Assembly: GCA_030425385.1 (NCBI GenBank) | Contig: JAUIAH010000005.1 | Span: 186,001 to 250,000 of the forward strand | DNA length: 64,000 nt | Reading direction: 5' to 3' | Source of the DNA: Verrucomicrobiia bacterium | GTDB lineage: Bacteria > Verrucomicrobiota > Verrucomicrobiia > Verrucomicrobiales > DEV007 | Notes under the pieces: generated by a model | What the model saw: the letters and a program-made list of their open reading frames with translations, nothing else | What the model was told of the DNA's origin: nothing | Databases searched by the model: none | In this document: one piece after another, positions 17,201 to 25,344 of the stretch | How the letters are laid out: every line of letters starts with the position of its first letter | Position numbering within the stretch: position 1 is the first letter of the stretch | Made by a program: the position numbers and the translations under genes

Positions 17201-17539
17201 TACGACATCGCCGTCCCCATCCTCTATGACTTTGTCTACCGCGACGCTCAAGGTCGTCTCATCGATCGCAACGGAGGTGCCGAGTCCATGGGCCGACTGG
17301 GCACCCTGCAACGCGCCATGGCGCAGCATGATCGCATCTGGATCCTCCTCAATCGCGAGAAATTTCGCACGCGCGGGCGCAATCTTCGGTGGGAGTATCC
17401 GGGCGCTCGGTTTGACCTCTTTGTGAGGAACAATTGTCGCCTCACCTACCGAGCCTACCTCTGGGACGTCTACCTCTGGGATCGGGCGACCGGGAAACTC
17501 GACGGGTTCCGCGCCGAACCAGAAGGCTGGAACGATTAG
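14222..17539 (+). CDS. large GT39/ArnT-like membrane glycosyltransferase with N-terminal beta-sandwich region
   Basis: 1105 residues. A signal-anchor helix (about 5-24) is followed by roughly 480 residues predicted to face the periplasm, with two sugar-binding-like beta-sandwich units (VEVIVNGNPVVRWDLY and YLLKVNGTVLRPL resemble carbohydrate-binding lobes). From about residue 500 onward there are about 12 membrane helices with the GT-C features of the PMT/ArnT group: ALDDDEYAS with D616-E619 in the first luminal loop, the YTRGPFYHY loop, and SHIARFYQQQQT. Such enzymes transfer sugar from polyprenyl phosphate donors to lipid or protein acceptors on the periplasmic side. The GT2 enzyme in the same locus could make that donor. 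Residues about 325-411 look like an inserted repeat (see findings). ATGA overlap with the preceding gene. Confidence 0.85.
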   Translation: MRRWPLPLVLACGAIAWLTVTWLFPNPTEQHPFHFPQEASWITAAKDGEEPQASAGFRLDFQVPPIAIERAWIAVAADSGVEVIVNGNPVVRWDLYRPTRPFQAGHSRYGQKLRYAPSALSLNYPREFQWSDNANWKLPLFVDITSQLITGHRNALCVIAHARHEEPAFRLTGEILLSSGRRIPLHSNPTWRSIKTPETLFDREWQNQRYLADSWPFARLSKPRPGQAWRFPPPGVFELPFAGQWLQVPMDGSRHTFATSWTLDQPCDKAFVRVASDADYLLKVNGTVLRPLGGAKRHPAEGEWIARPLSRRILSVPPELLDPGEGAQNYLGEEFLSPRHGDPTENEYAGGRDPLDLSQDSFTSEQRGNLLTKAGESKPARPTENDGTGEAIRGRSPVQTAHARGAPSVTGFEVTHWLKRGENQIEIITLPPVEGLLYQRARRMRLALDAGVVSHGAPQLALSEGTSWTRDGQPAATSRAAVPGVMKHEFRRIAQPEAPGRWFPMAIMLLALFTGHRWPRELATLILVLGVVSGCGLLLEVTMRERSEELWMTGFPAWRGAVLVLGALTAFAVSQIKKGNTQADGRGSAWYRVVLLGVLVLAFVARAYELDIQALDDDEYASVQATLSIAKKGVPEIAPGIYYTRGPFYHYAASLFVILFGENIWALRLPAILAGVLSVFFTYLLGSRLLESRAMGIAASLLVALNPFCIFTSHIARFYQQQQTLTVATVYFFISGFVQHGKPWHRAAAVICAGLAVLSQEISLLIAVPFGFCYALMARPAPLRNEIKLALVVCLTGGVVFLNLLVFKVVCLTRLDGISPNVESTLKPHFYEPLNFLSMWLGYSRLHVFLGVFSLIGMLAGFRKREPGMIAVTFFLVIGIVGTVLLVTATGFRYQYSVLPLWVVTAAYGIRVVSAQACGAHARPALVTLGCTIIGFGILSYSPWRIPPSYHLRILGDSSGATSYVRAHLREGDAVAITEPHPHAALLETGRADYDIAVPILYDFVYRDAQGRLIDRNGGAESMGRLGTLQRAMAQHDRIWILLNREKFRTRGRNLRWEYPGARFDLFVRNNCRLTYRAYLWDVYLWDRATGKLDGFRAEPEGWND

Positions 17540-17555
17540 AACATTGCTCAGAGAA

Positions 17556-18521
17556 TCAAGAGACCTGAGTAACCGGGTCGGAAATGTCCGCTGGCTCCTC
17601 CGATCCCCCCAATCGCCTCCCCAGGGCAACCGTAGCGCCCAGCACGAGACACTCCACCATCATCTGCACCGCGCGGAAGAGTAGCGCCGCCGCTGCCGCC
17701 GTTTCGCCAAGCCCAAAGGGCTGGAACATCACGTAGCACGCCCCTTCCCGCACCCCCAAACCCGCTGGGACACCAATGGCTAGCATACCTGCGAACCACG
17801 CCACCGCGTTGACTCCCGTCGCGGCAAAGAAGCCAGGGGCTGCCTCACCTGCCAGCCCCCGAAAGGTGAGGTAGAAACCCAGGCCAAAGAAGAAGTTAAG
17901 CGCCGTGTATTCGAACAACGCGCGGGCAGCAATGGCGGGTCGAAGTTGCCCCTGGAAGAGCGCCCGAACCTTGTCGCCGAATCGCCACCACATCACGGCG
18001 ATCCCAAGCAATCCTAACAGAACACCACCGACGATCCAGAACACTTGCGTCCCTGGCAGCCACTTTTCCACGAGATCGAGGCCCACACCAGAAATCACCA
18101 GTCCTGTAAGGGCCACGGTGCCCCAGGCAAGCGCTGTGATTGCCAACTCCACTGTCAGACTCAGCGCGGCCAAGCTCTTACCCACCCCAAGGCGCCGCGC
18201 TTCGACCACTCGCGAGGCGTAACCCCAGATGCCCCCTGGCAGATACCGCATGGCCTCACAGCGAATCCAGATCGCTGCGCTTTGGGAACGCGAGAGGGCG
18301 CCATCCGCGCCCAGTGACCGGAGAACCAGCCCCCAAACCGAGGCATTGAACGGCAAATAGAGAAAAGCCACCACACCTGCTGCCACGACATAACGCCAGT
18401 CCGCCTCGGCTAGCAGGCGCACCAATTCATGGCGCATCTGATAGATGGCCAAGACCATGGTGATGAGAACGACCGCCAAGGCGAGCCGTTTCAACCAGGG
18501 ACCGATGGATGCCCCTTTCAC
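17556..18521 (-). CDS. lysylphosphatidylglycerol synthase TM region / flippase-like membrane protein
   Basis: 321-residue polytopic protein of the UPF0104/AglD-like family with about 8 helices. The start GTG 18519-18521 overlaps the stop of the upstream glycosyltransferase as GTGA. A longer frame to 18632 would run deep into that gene and is rejected. Family marks are SVWGLVLRSLG, RYLPGGIWGYASRVVEARRLG (the conserved P-GG-W segment) and VPAGLGVREGA near the C-terminus. Proteins of this group are associated with lipid or glycolipid modification or flipping. No catalytic transferase domain is attached. It converges with the GT39-like gene and is co-transcribed with the GT4 gene. Confidence 0.85.
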   Translation of the reverse strand: MKGASIGPWLKRLALAVVLITMVLAIYQMRHELVRLLAEADWRYVVAAGVVAFLYLPFNASVWGLVLRSLGADGALSRSQSAAIWIRCEAMRYLPGGIWGYASRVVEARRLGVGKSLAALSLTVELAITALAWGTVALTGLVISGVGLDLVEKWLPGTQVFWIVGGVLLGLLGIAVMWWRFGDKVRALFQGQLRPAIAARALFEYTALNFFFGLGFYLTFRGLAGEAAPGFFAATGVNAVAWFAGMLAIGVPAGLGVREGACYVMFQPFGLGETAAAAALLFRAVQMMVECLVLGATVALGRRLGGSEEPADISDPVTQVS

Positions 18522-19771
18522 GCCGCTTGGGTCGAGGGCGAGGGTTTCGCGGCGCCCACTTTCTCGCCTAACAAAAGCTCTTCTTTCCCGGCGGCAAAGA
18601 CTTTCACTAATGCCAAGATGATCCGGTCCCAATCGAAATGGCTCCTCGCAAACGCATACCCTGCTTCCGCCAAGCGCCGCCGTTCCTCTGGGTCGGCGAG
18701 AAGCCGATTCACAGCCTCCGCTAGGGCGGCTGCATTCTTCTCCTCAACGAGCACTCCAGTCTCCCCATCCTTGATCACGTCCACGATACCACCGACGCCG
18801 CACGCCACGACGGGACGCTTGTTTGCCAAGGCCTCCACGAGCACGACCCCAAGGCCTTCTGTATCGCCGCGACGATCATGGATGCTTGGATGCACATAGA
18901 GGTCCGCTGTCCGATAAAGCTCACCCAGACGTTCATTGGAGACAAAACCCGCAAACTCGACGTGCTCCTCCAACCCTTTCTCCGCGACCAACCGCTGCAC
19001 CGCCGCTTTCTGATCGCCTTCTCCAGTGATCACCAGCTTCACTGGCTGTTCTGATAGGATCTTTGGCAAGGCATCAACCAAGTAGGGCAATCCCTTCCGC
19101 TCAATGATCCGACCACACGTTAAGAGCAGCTTGGGCCCCTCCTCAGAGACCAGGGTGCTGGGACGCGCCTCATACGCCGGCACCGTCGATCCATAGGGCA
19201 GCACGTGGATATCAAGATCCTCACCCGCGAGATCCGTGATCTGCTTGCGCGTGTGCGAGCTGTTGCACGTGATCTCGTCGGTATGTCGCAAGAGCCAACG
19301 CAGCACTGCTGAAAGCGGCTTACTCCCTCGCACAATAGCCAACTCAGCCCCATGACAGGTCGACACGATCTTCGTTCCCGTGAGACGGGCGGGAAACCAC
19401 GCCATCAATCCATGGGGAAACGGCCAATGCACGTTGATGACATCTGGGCGTTCTTTGAGTAAATGCCAGAAAGTCGCAAGCAACCCCGAAAGGATATAGG
19501 GAATGGTCAAGAGCTTAAGCCACTTGGATTGTGAAACCTTGTTAGGCGCACCCGAATCATGGGTGAGCATCTCCCAAGAGGCAGGGGCATAGCGGAACCG
19601 CTTCACCGGCACGCCATCAATACGGTGGCTCTTCCGACCACGAAACGCAGGAGCCAAGACGGTCACCTCATGCCCGAAGCCACGAAGCCGCTTCGCCGTC
19701 TCGCGCAACCACGGGACCTGAGCGTCATCGTCATGGAGTGGGAAGGTGGAACCAAGAATCACGACTTTCAT
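18518..19771 (-). CDS. GT4-family glycosyltransferase
   Basis: 417-residue GT-B fold transferase of the cytosolic membrane face. The N-terminal Rossmann half opens MKVVILGSTFPLHDDDAQVP, typical of GT4 enzymes with a flexible glycine-poor loop. The C-terminal half has LLTCGRIIERKGLPYLVDALP, KLVITGEGDQ, VEFAGFVSNERLGELYRTADLYVHPS, and the donor-binding EGLGVVLVEALA with its E-x7-E pair. It probably extends a lipid-linked oligosaccharide or glycolipid. Coupled by GTGA to the flippase-like gene. Donor and acceptor are unknown. Confidence 0.92.
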   Translation of the reverse strand: MKVVILGSTFPLHDDDAQVPWLRETAKRLRGFGHEVTVLAPAFRGRKSHRIDGVPVKRFRYAPASWEMLTHDSGAPNKVSQSKWLKLLTIPYILSGLLATFWHLLKERPDVINVHWPFPHGLMAWFPARLTGTKIVSTCHGAELAIVRGSKPLSAVLRWLLRHTDEITCNSSHTRKQITDLAGEDLDIHVLPYGSTVPAYEARPSTLVSEEGPKLLLTCGRIIERKGLPYLVDALPKILSEQPVKLVITGEGDQKAAVQRLVAEKGLEEHVEFAGFVSNERLGELYRTADLYVHPSIHDRRGDTEGLGVVLVEALANKRPVVACGVGGIVDVIKDGETGVLVEEKNAAALAEAVNRLLADPEERRRLAEAGYAFARSHFDWDRIILALVKVFAAGKEELLLGEKVGAAKPSPSTQAA

Positions 19772-19896
19772 GACAACACCCTCGTGTATATTTCAGATAA
19801 TTTCCATGTCTTCTAGAATGAATGCCACGAGAAACCATAGCAACACCCCATTTCCTCATCGTTGCCAGTCACCCAAGCGAGTCTTTCGCAACTCAC

Positions 19897-22749
19897 TCAC
19901 CGCCGCACCACGCGGTAGTATCGCTCAGAGCCCATCGATGTTAATGAGAATCCCTCTGGTGCGGTCATCGTGGCAGCAGTCGCCTCCAGCAGAGGAGTGA
20001 TCGGCAACCACCTCCGAAGGTCTAAACTCTCTTCAAGAAGATAGAGTGCTCCCGGTTCCCCGTCCCATTGGAGAAAGACTCCCGAAAAGCGATCACGCCC
20101 CACCCTCAGTTGCGGCCGTGGACCATTACCCACCTCCGAAAGCCCTTCATCAGCGTCCACATGCTCCAGCCCAACAAGATCACGCAAGGGCCTAAGATCC
20201 TGCACCGGATTGTCCCTGATCGAAAGCCACCGGAGCCCATGCGCATTCTCCAAACCTCGCAGATCCACAATTCCTTGCCCAGCCAGATCGAGCCTCTCCA
20301 CCACCGCCAAGTTCCCGAGCGTCACGGGGGCATTCCCCAAGCCCAACTGCCGCTGAAGCGCGGCCTCCAATTGCCCATCGGCAAAGACAACGGGCACCTC
20401 CTCAACGGGACGATAACGCACCAACGCTCCTCTTCCGGAATAGAAAGGATCTGAGAAACGCCCAACTAACATCCCATCTAAATGAGGCATCGCATCAGTG
20501 GTGTACCTTTCCTGACTCACCCCAAAAGGAAAGAACCGATCCCAATCTCCGGCAGGAGTCAATCGCAGCCAGGCATCACGAAACCGAGAAACATACACCC
20601 GCCCCTGCAAATCCATCGTAGCCGAAACAAATCCAATCGCACTATCAAAGGCAAAAGAATGATCCCAGTTCCCCTCTCCATCCATCAGGCGAATCGACGT
20701 CCCATCCGAAACGAGAATCCGCTCTCCAACCGCCACCGATTGCAGGAAATACCCAGAGAAAACGCCTATATCCTCGAAAGACATATCGACCGAACCATCC
20801 GGATCAATCCGTAAAAGGTGATTACTCATTGAGCCACCATTCACGGCTCCCCACCTGCCACCCAGAAGGACCTTACCATTCGCAAACGACGTCAAGAAAT
20901 TGACGGAAACCAAAGAATCCCCAGTCATCGGATCCAAAACCAACTCAGGAAAAGCCGGATCCACGCCCCCATCAGAAAGGAAGCGGAAGAGAACCGCCCC
21001 CCTCGGCGATGCCAACGAACGTAAGACTCGCAGGAAGCGCCCATCTGACAACACCGCAGGCATTGCATTCACCTCTTCATATCCCTTCGGCGTGTCTAGC
21101 ATTTCCACTCTCCCATCTGCAAATCGCCGCCCAAAGCCAGCGCCCAGAGTTCCATACAAGGTACCATCCGCACTCGCGACAGGATAATCAAAGAACTCCG
21201 TCATCTCCACAACCGCATAGCTCTCATCCAAACGTCCATCCGCATGCAGCCGCACATAGGTCTCCCGCGCCTTCTCGCCGATCCCCACGACAGCTCTTAA
21301 CAGAATCCTACCGTCGGGAAGCATCGCCACTACCGACTGAGGCGTCACTCGCTCATCTAACATAAACCCTTTATCGCGCGCATCCACCGTTCCACTCACC
21401 GTCACGCGCGCCTCTCGCGACCACCGTTCGCCCACGGCATTTGTGACTCGCAACTGATAACGACCCGCATCCTCAAACTGCACCTCCGACAAGAATAGCA
21501 CCGATTCCTCTGCCCCTTTGATCGCCTCTCCATCCATAAACCATTGATAGAGCAGCTCCCCATCCAAACTCTCTTCCAATTCACCCTCCAGACGCACCTC
21601 CTCGCCGCGCAGAACCTCCACATCGGACACCTGCCGCCGAAATCGCGGTCCCCCCAAACGCGTCGTATCGGCCTCCAAGCGCACCATCGTCGTCAAATAC
21701 TCCGCACTCCCGCGCGCTTTCAAATATCCTACCACATACAACTTCCGATTCTCCGCATCGAAAGCCAAACGCTGGATCGATCCCTCCACGCCCGCATGAT
21801 CCGTGAAGAAAGCACTCCGCCGCCCCTCACGATCAATGAAATGCAACGATGCTAGCGAGCGCTCTTCCCGAACAATATTCCACCGCTCAATCCCCACAAA
21901 AACACCACCACTCACAGGATCGTACGCCATCGCACCCACCACATGCCCATACGTATCAACATCCATCGCAGCCGCCTCAAACGTGGGATCTATCTCGCCA
22001 TCCGGCAAGAGTCGCCAAATGTAAGAGAGCCCAAAGGGATGCCCATTCGTCGCCACATAACACGCCCCTTTCTCCGCAGCCACCACGGTCGAGAAAGACT
22101 CAAAGCGCGGCCCGAAAGATTCGTCCAAGGAGCCCTCTGGTGTCAATCTCCGCACACGATGATTCACCTGATCATCCGTTCCCATCACCAACCAAGCACC
22201 ATCAGAACCCACCACAAAGCGGCGCACCCCAGCCAACGCCCCCATCCATGTCTCCCCCAATGGATGGGGTGTGATATCCGCCCCGGTCGGAGCCAGAAGA
22301 ATCCACGGGCGTTCTCGCAAGACCACCGACCCATCGTCTAGAACCGCCCCGTCGCTCACCCTGGACAGATCCGCACCCGGAGGCAACAACGGCCAACTCA
22401 GTCCACGACTAGGAAAGAGAAGCCGCGGGGGATCCATCGCCAATACCCTCCCATCAGGCAACGCATGAAATCCGCGATACGAAAACGGGCGCAGCGGAGG
22501 AGCCAAAGAATACACATCATTCCCTGGAGAAACAGGCACCGACCGATCCACGCGCCCAGACTTCAACAGCACCGCGACCGATCCATCCCCCCGCTGCACC
22601 ACCAACTGCCCATCCGCCGAAATCACCGCCGCCGAAACATCGTCAAAAGCCGGCTGGAACGTCCTATCCAACGCACCAGGATTCGCCCAGAGCGACTTCA
22701 ATAGCACCAATCCAGCGAACACAGCATGCTGAAACAATCGTAACGGCAT
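19897..22749 (-). CDS. secreted delta-60 repeat protein with Ig-like and leucine-rich repeats
   Basis: 950 residues with signal peptide (MPLRLFQHAVFAGLVLLKSLWA). The first 370 residues and a central block are delta-60-type beta-propeller repeats (GALDRTFQPAFDDVSAAVISADGQ and similar GSLDESFG, GSVDMSFED, GGVDPAF). An Ig-like domain lies between about residues 378 and 465 (QWFMDGEAIKGAEES, EDAGRYQLRVTNAVG). Near the C-terminus two leucine-rich units (VERLDLAGQGIVDLRGLENAHGL) resemble internalin repeats. The last 60 residues are the shared ESLDLRRW...YYRV module seen in other exported proteins here. Probably cell-surface or secreted; ligand unknown. It stands alone, without an obvious operon. 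Confidence 0.85.
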   Translation of the reverse strand: MPLRLFQHAVFAGLVLLKSLWANPGALDRTFQPAFDDVSAAVISADGQLVVQRGDGSVAVLLKSGRVDRSVPVSPGNDVYSLAPPLRPFSYRGFHALPDGRVLAMDPPRLLFPSRGLSWPLLPPGADLSRVSDGAVLDDGSVVLRERPWILLAPTGADITPHPLGETWMGALAGVRRFVVGSDGAWLVMGTDDQVNHRVRRLTPEGSLDESFGPRFESFSTVVAAEKGACYVATNGHPFGLSYIWRLLPDGEIDPTFEAAAMDVDTYGHVVGAMAYDPVSGGVFVGIERWNIVREERSLASLHFIDREGRRSAFFTDHAGVEGSIQRLAFDAENRKLYVVGYLKARGSAEYLTTMVRLEADTTRLGGPRFRRQVSDVEVLRGEEVRLEGELEESLDGELLYQWFMDGEAIKGAEESVLFLSEVQFEDAGRYQLRVTNAVGERWSREARVTVSGTVDARDKGFMLDERVTPQSVVAMLPDGRILLRAVVGIGEKARETYVRLHADGRLDESYAVVEMTEFFDYPVASADGTLYGTLGAGFGRRFADGRVEMLDTPKGYEEVNAMPAVLSDGRFLRVLRSLASPRGAVLFRFLSDGGVDPAFPELVLDPMTGDSLVSVNFLTSFANGKVLLGGRWGAVNGGSMSNHLLRIDPDGSVDMSFEDIGVFSGYFLQSVAVGERILVSDGTSIRLMDGEGNWDHSFAFDSAIGFVSATMDLQGRVYVSRFRDAWLRLTPAGDWDRFFPFGVSQERYTTDAMPHLDGMLVGRFSDPFYSGRGALVRYRPVEEVPVVFADGQLEAALQRQLGLGNAPVTLGNLAVVERLDLAGQGIVDLRGLENAHGLRWLSIRDNPVQDLRPLRDLVGLEHVDADEGLSEVGNGPRPQLRVGRDRFSGVFLQWDGEPGALYLLEESLDLRRWLPITPLLEATAATMTAPEGFSLTSMGSERYYRVVRR

Positions 22750-22939
22750 CAGTCAACAAATCTCGACACAAAGGCACAGTAACTGCTTTGTAATGACATG
22801 AAAAGGCAAATCCAACCAATCACCACTCGTGCACCGGCTATTCGCTGACAAGAGATCAAACAAAGGGCATTCGTGGACGTGATCCTTCAGGCCTGAACCA
22901 GGGTTGTGAGACAAGCTACGCCAACCCTCAATCCTAAGC

Positions 22940-23356
22940 ATGCCATCCTTACTTCATATTCGGACCGAGAAGTTTCCGATTCTTGACGGGGAAGAAGATG
23001 AAATCTTGCATGCGGGAGTCTTTGGCAAAGCGTTCTCTCAGTTCATTGAATCCTCTCTTAAGAATGCTGGATACGAGATCCCCTTCATCGCGTGTGAGGA
23101 CTGGGGATGGTGGGTAGAGGTGAAACTTCCTAGCACTTCTATAGGAATCACTTGCTATCGTGAACACGATAGCAACACCGAATGTCAGTTCGTGTGTTCA
23201 GCCAGCCCAGAGAAGGACAAGGTCTGGAGTTGGGCGAAACTTCGCCGCATTGACATCGGCCCCGATCTTACCGCCATCAGAAACACCCTGACTCGCGCAT
23301 TCGAAGAGGATCCCATGATTGAGTTCCTCGGTGAACTCGACGAAATGCCCTTTTAG
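22940..23356 (+). CDS. small protein of unknown function
   Basis: 138 residues, no signal peptide or membrane helix, acidic overall, rich in Trp near the middle (EDWGWWVEVKLPST). The pattern of an alpha/beta domain with a central 'WGWWV' and 'GITCYREH' strand pair is reminiscent of small orphan or immunity-type proteins, but I recognise no family. It has lower G+C than its neighbours and lies alone between two minus-strand genes, which suggests a recent arrival. The 190 bases before it (22750-22939) hold only a short palindrome TTCAGGCCTGAA at 22886-22897. Confidence 0.6.
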   Translation: MPSLLHIRTEKFPILDGEEDEILHAGVFGKAFSQFIESSLKNAGYEIPFIACEDWGWWVEVKLPSTSIGITCYREHDSNTECQFVCSASPEKDKVWSWAKLRRIDIGPDLTAIRNTLTRAFEEDPMIEFLGELDEMPF

Positions 23357-23380
23357 AGCTCCGACATGGCTGCTCATCAT

Positions 23381-25147
23381 TCACTCTTGGGAAGCCGCAG
23401 CCGGGTTTCCGGTTGCGGGCGGGGCCTGATCTTCCGGTGTTGGTGGGCCGAGGATCTCGGTGAGATGGGGTTTCAACGCAGCAGCCCAGATATCATAGGC
23501 GGGGGCTTCCAAATGCAATCCGTCCGATGACATGCCCGGCAAGAGCCGCCCGTCCTCGTCTCCAATCTGCGCATTAATATTGATGTAGCGAATCCGTTCC
23601 CCATCGGAGAGTTTGGAAATCCTTTCATTGATCTCGTTGATTGCAGGGGCTAATGCCAGGTTCTGCGTCCGTGGGAAGAGACCAGTGAGGAGAATGATAG
23701 CCTCCGGCGTCTGCCTTCGGAAAGTTGCCATGATGGCTTCCAGTCCATGACAGACCTCGTCTATCGCTGTCTCATTGGCAGACCCGTTCCAAGGCAAGTT
23801 ATTAGTGCCAGCTTGTAGGACCACCACTTTCGGCGCGACTCCTTCCAATTCACCATGCTGCATGCGCCAGAGAATGTTCCACGTGGCGTCGCCGCCCCAT
23901 GCAAAGTTTGCCGCGTTCCAACCATGGAAATGCGTGTTCCAATGAGCCAATAGCTCAGGATAATCAGTCGCTCCCCATCGACGTGTGATTGAGTCCCCTT
24001 GAAAGTAGACATCGATCGTGCCTTGCTTGGCTTTCTCTAGCAGTTGCTCATGCGCTTTCTTCGAGTTCGCATCACCTCGTGGCATGGCGCGATGCGGGCG
24101 GGGCGGCCGATCGCCCGAGCGCAGAAAGCTCTGCACCGCATGGAAACAGGGCTTGGGTTGGCGTTCGCGATCAAAGAGCAATGGATGATTGGTCCGCTTC
24201 CATGGAAAGGAATTCAACCAGCTGTGACCGTCGTGAAGGTTCCAGAAGGAGACACGCTCGATGATATCGCTATATTCGACAAAGAGATGAAAGAGGGCCA
24301 CATATTCCCAACTCAATTGGCGCTGCAACTCGTCATAAAGTCCCGTTGCGTATGGATCATAATTGGTCAGAAAGGGGCGGTGACGGCCTCCATCAGCCCA
24401 CCAGCGGCCACGCGTCACTACGTCGATATCCAATTCGGAGACGACGACTTTCAATCCTAAGACCCGGAGGGCATCGAATGTCTCACGCAATTGTGCCAGG
24501 GAATCGTCTCCTAATTCGAAATGTCCCTGCATGCCGTAGGCGTCGACGGGTGCACCACGTTCTTTCAATTGCTGCAAGAAGGCGAGGAGCTTCTTCCGTT
24601 TCTCGGGCTTGTGTCCGTTGTAATCGTTATAGATAAGGAGCGCGTCAGGATCTTGGGCACGTGCCGCTTGGAATGCGGTCACCATGAAATCCATGCCCGT
24701 CGTCCGTGAATAGACCGAGTCACGCAACAAGGTCTCGCCATCCCCATCGCTCACCGCTTCGTTGACCACATCCCACATGGTCACCGCATCCGCATAGCGT
24801 CCGACCACGGTATCGACGTGCGTTTGGATCCGTCCTAACAACGTCTCTTTCGAGACCGGCACCCCATCCTCCTCCATCATCCACGGGTCCGTGCGATCGT
24901 CCTTGGCCCAGACCAGGCAATGCCCCACAGCCTTGAGATCGTGTTCGCGCACAAACTCCATGAAGCGGTCAGTGGCCTCAAAGGCCCACGCACCCTCCGC
25001 AGGCTGAATGCCCTGCGGTTTCATGCAATTCTCCGGCGTGAGGATCTCGAAGTGTTTCTGGATCAGCGCGGCGTCCTCACTGTTCTCGAGCACCCAGTGG
25101 CCCACGCCCACCCCCAACTGAAAGCGATCGCCCACCGCTTCTTTCAA
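23381..25147 (-). CDS. GH10 endo-1,4-beta-xylanase fused to an SGNH hydrolase, cut off from its signal peptide
   Basis: 588 residues from TTG 25147. GH10 domain at about 5-345: acid/base Glu130 in WDVVNEA, nucleophile Glu239 in VVVSELDID, and substrate-binding HCLVW and QGHFE segments, all in family order. The second domain (about 375-570) is an SGNH/GDSL hydrolase with block I Ser386 (GDSIT), the Gly of block II (WGGDAT), Asn of block III (AGTNN) and the block V DGLH. Xylan backbone cleavage plus removal of acetyl or similar esters in one polypeptide is the likely role. The protein should be secreted, but its signal peptide is separated by an in-frame TAG (25163-25165), so as written the product would be cytosolic or absent. 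It is divergent from an oxidoreductase gene. Confidence 0.88.
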   Translation of the reverse strand: MKEAVGDRFQLGVGVGHWVLENSEDAALIQKHFEILTPENCMKPQGIQPAEGAWAFEATDRFMEFVREHDLKAVGHCLVWAKDDRTDPWMMEEDGVPVSKETLLGRIQTHVDTVVGRYADAVTMWDVVNEAVSDGDGETLLRDSVYSRTTGMDFMVTAFQAARAQDPDALLIYNDYNGHKPEKRKKLLAFLQQLKERGAPVDAYGMQGHFELGDDSLAQLRETFDALRVLGLKVVVSELDIDVVTRGRWWADGGRHRPFLTNYDPYATGLYDELQRQLSWEYVALFHLFVEYSDIIERVSFWNLHDGHSWLNSFPWKRTNHPLLFDRERQPKPCFHAVQSFLRSGDRPPRPHRAMPRGDANSKKAHEQLLEKAKQGTIDVYFQGDSITRRWGATDYPELLAHWNTHFHGWNAANFAWGGDATWNILWRMQHGELEGVAPKVVVLQAGTNNLPWNGSANETAIDEVCHGLEAIMATFRRQTPEAIILLTGLFPRTQNLALAPAINEINERISKLSDGERIRYININAQIGDEDGRLLPGMSSDGLHLEAPAYDIWAAALKPHLTEILGPPTPEDQAPPATGNPAAASQE

Positions 25148-25162
25148 GGAAAGGACTTCGTC

Positions 25163-25216
25163 CTAGGCGCTGGCGACGGTGACGAGAGCAAGACTAACGA
25201 ATGTGAGGGCTTTCAT
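25163..25216 (-). pseudogene. orphaned signal peptide of the GH10-SGNH gene, ended by an amber codon
   Basis: The ATG at 25214-25216 opens 17 codons reading MKALTFVSLALVTVASA, a textbook signal peptide with an Ala-Ser-Ala cleavage site. The next codon is TAG, and the same frame continues DEVLSL into the GH10 domain. One C-to-T change of CAG (Gln) explains it. Confidence 0.75.
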
Positions 25217-25344
25217 AGCATTGGGTTTCGCTTTCCGGCGGACACTAGTGGACCGTGCATGGGACAACAATGGGAATCGTCATCCACGGCGGGCGGCCCC
25301 AGGCGGGTTGACAGTTTCCATCGATCTGAAGATGATGCCCGCCT

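Noticed and set aside
22753-22941. A 62-codon minus-strand frame upstream of the delta-60 gene
   Set aside because: Composition and lack of a start signal suggest chance; it overlaps the promoter of the small plus-strand gene.
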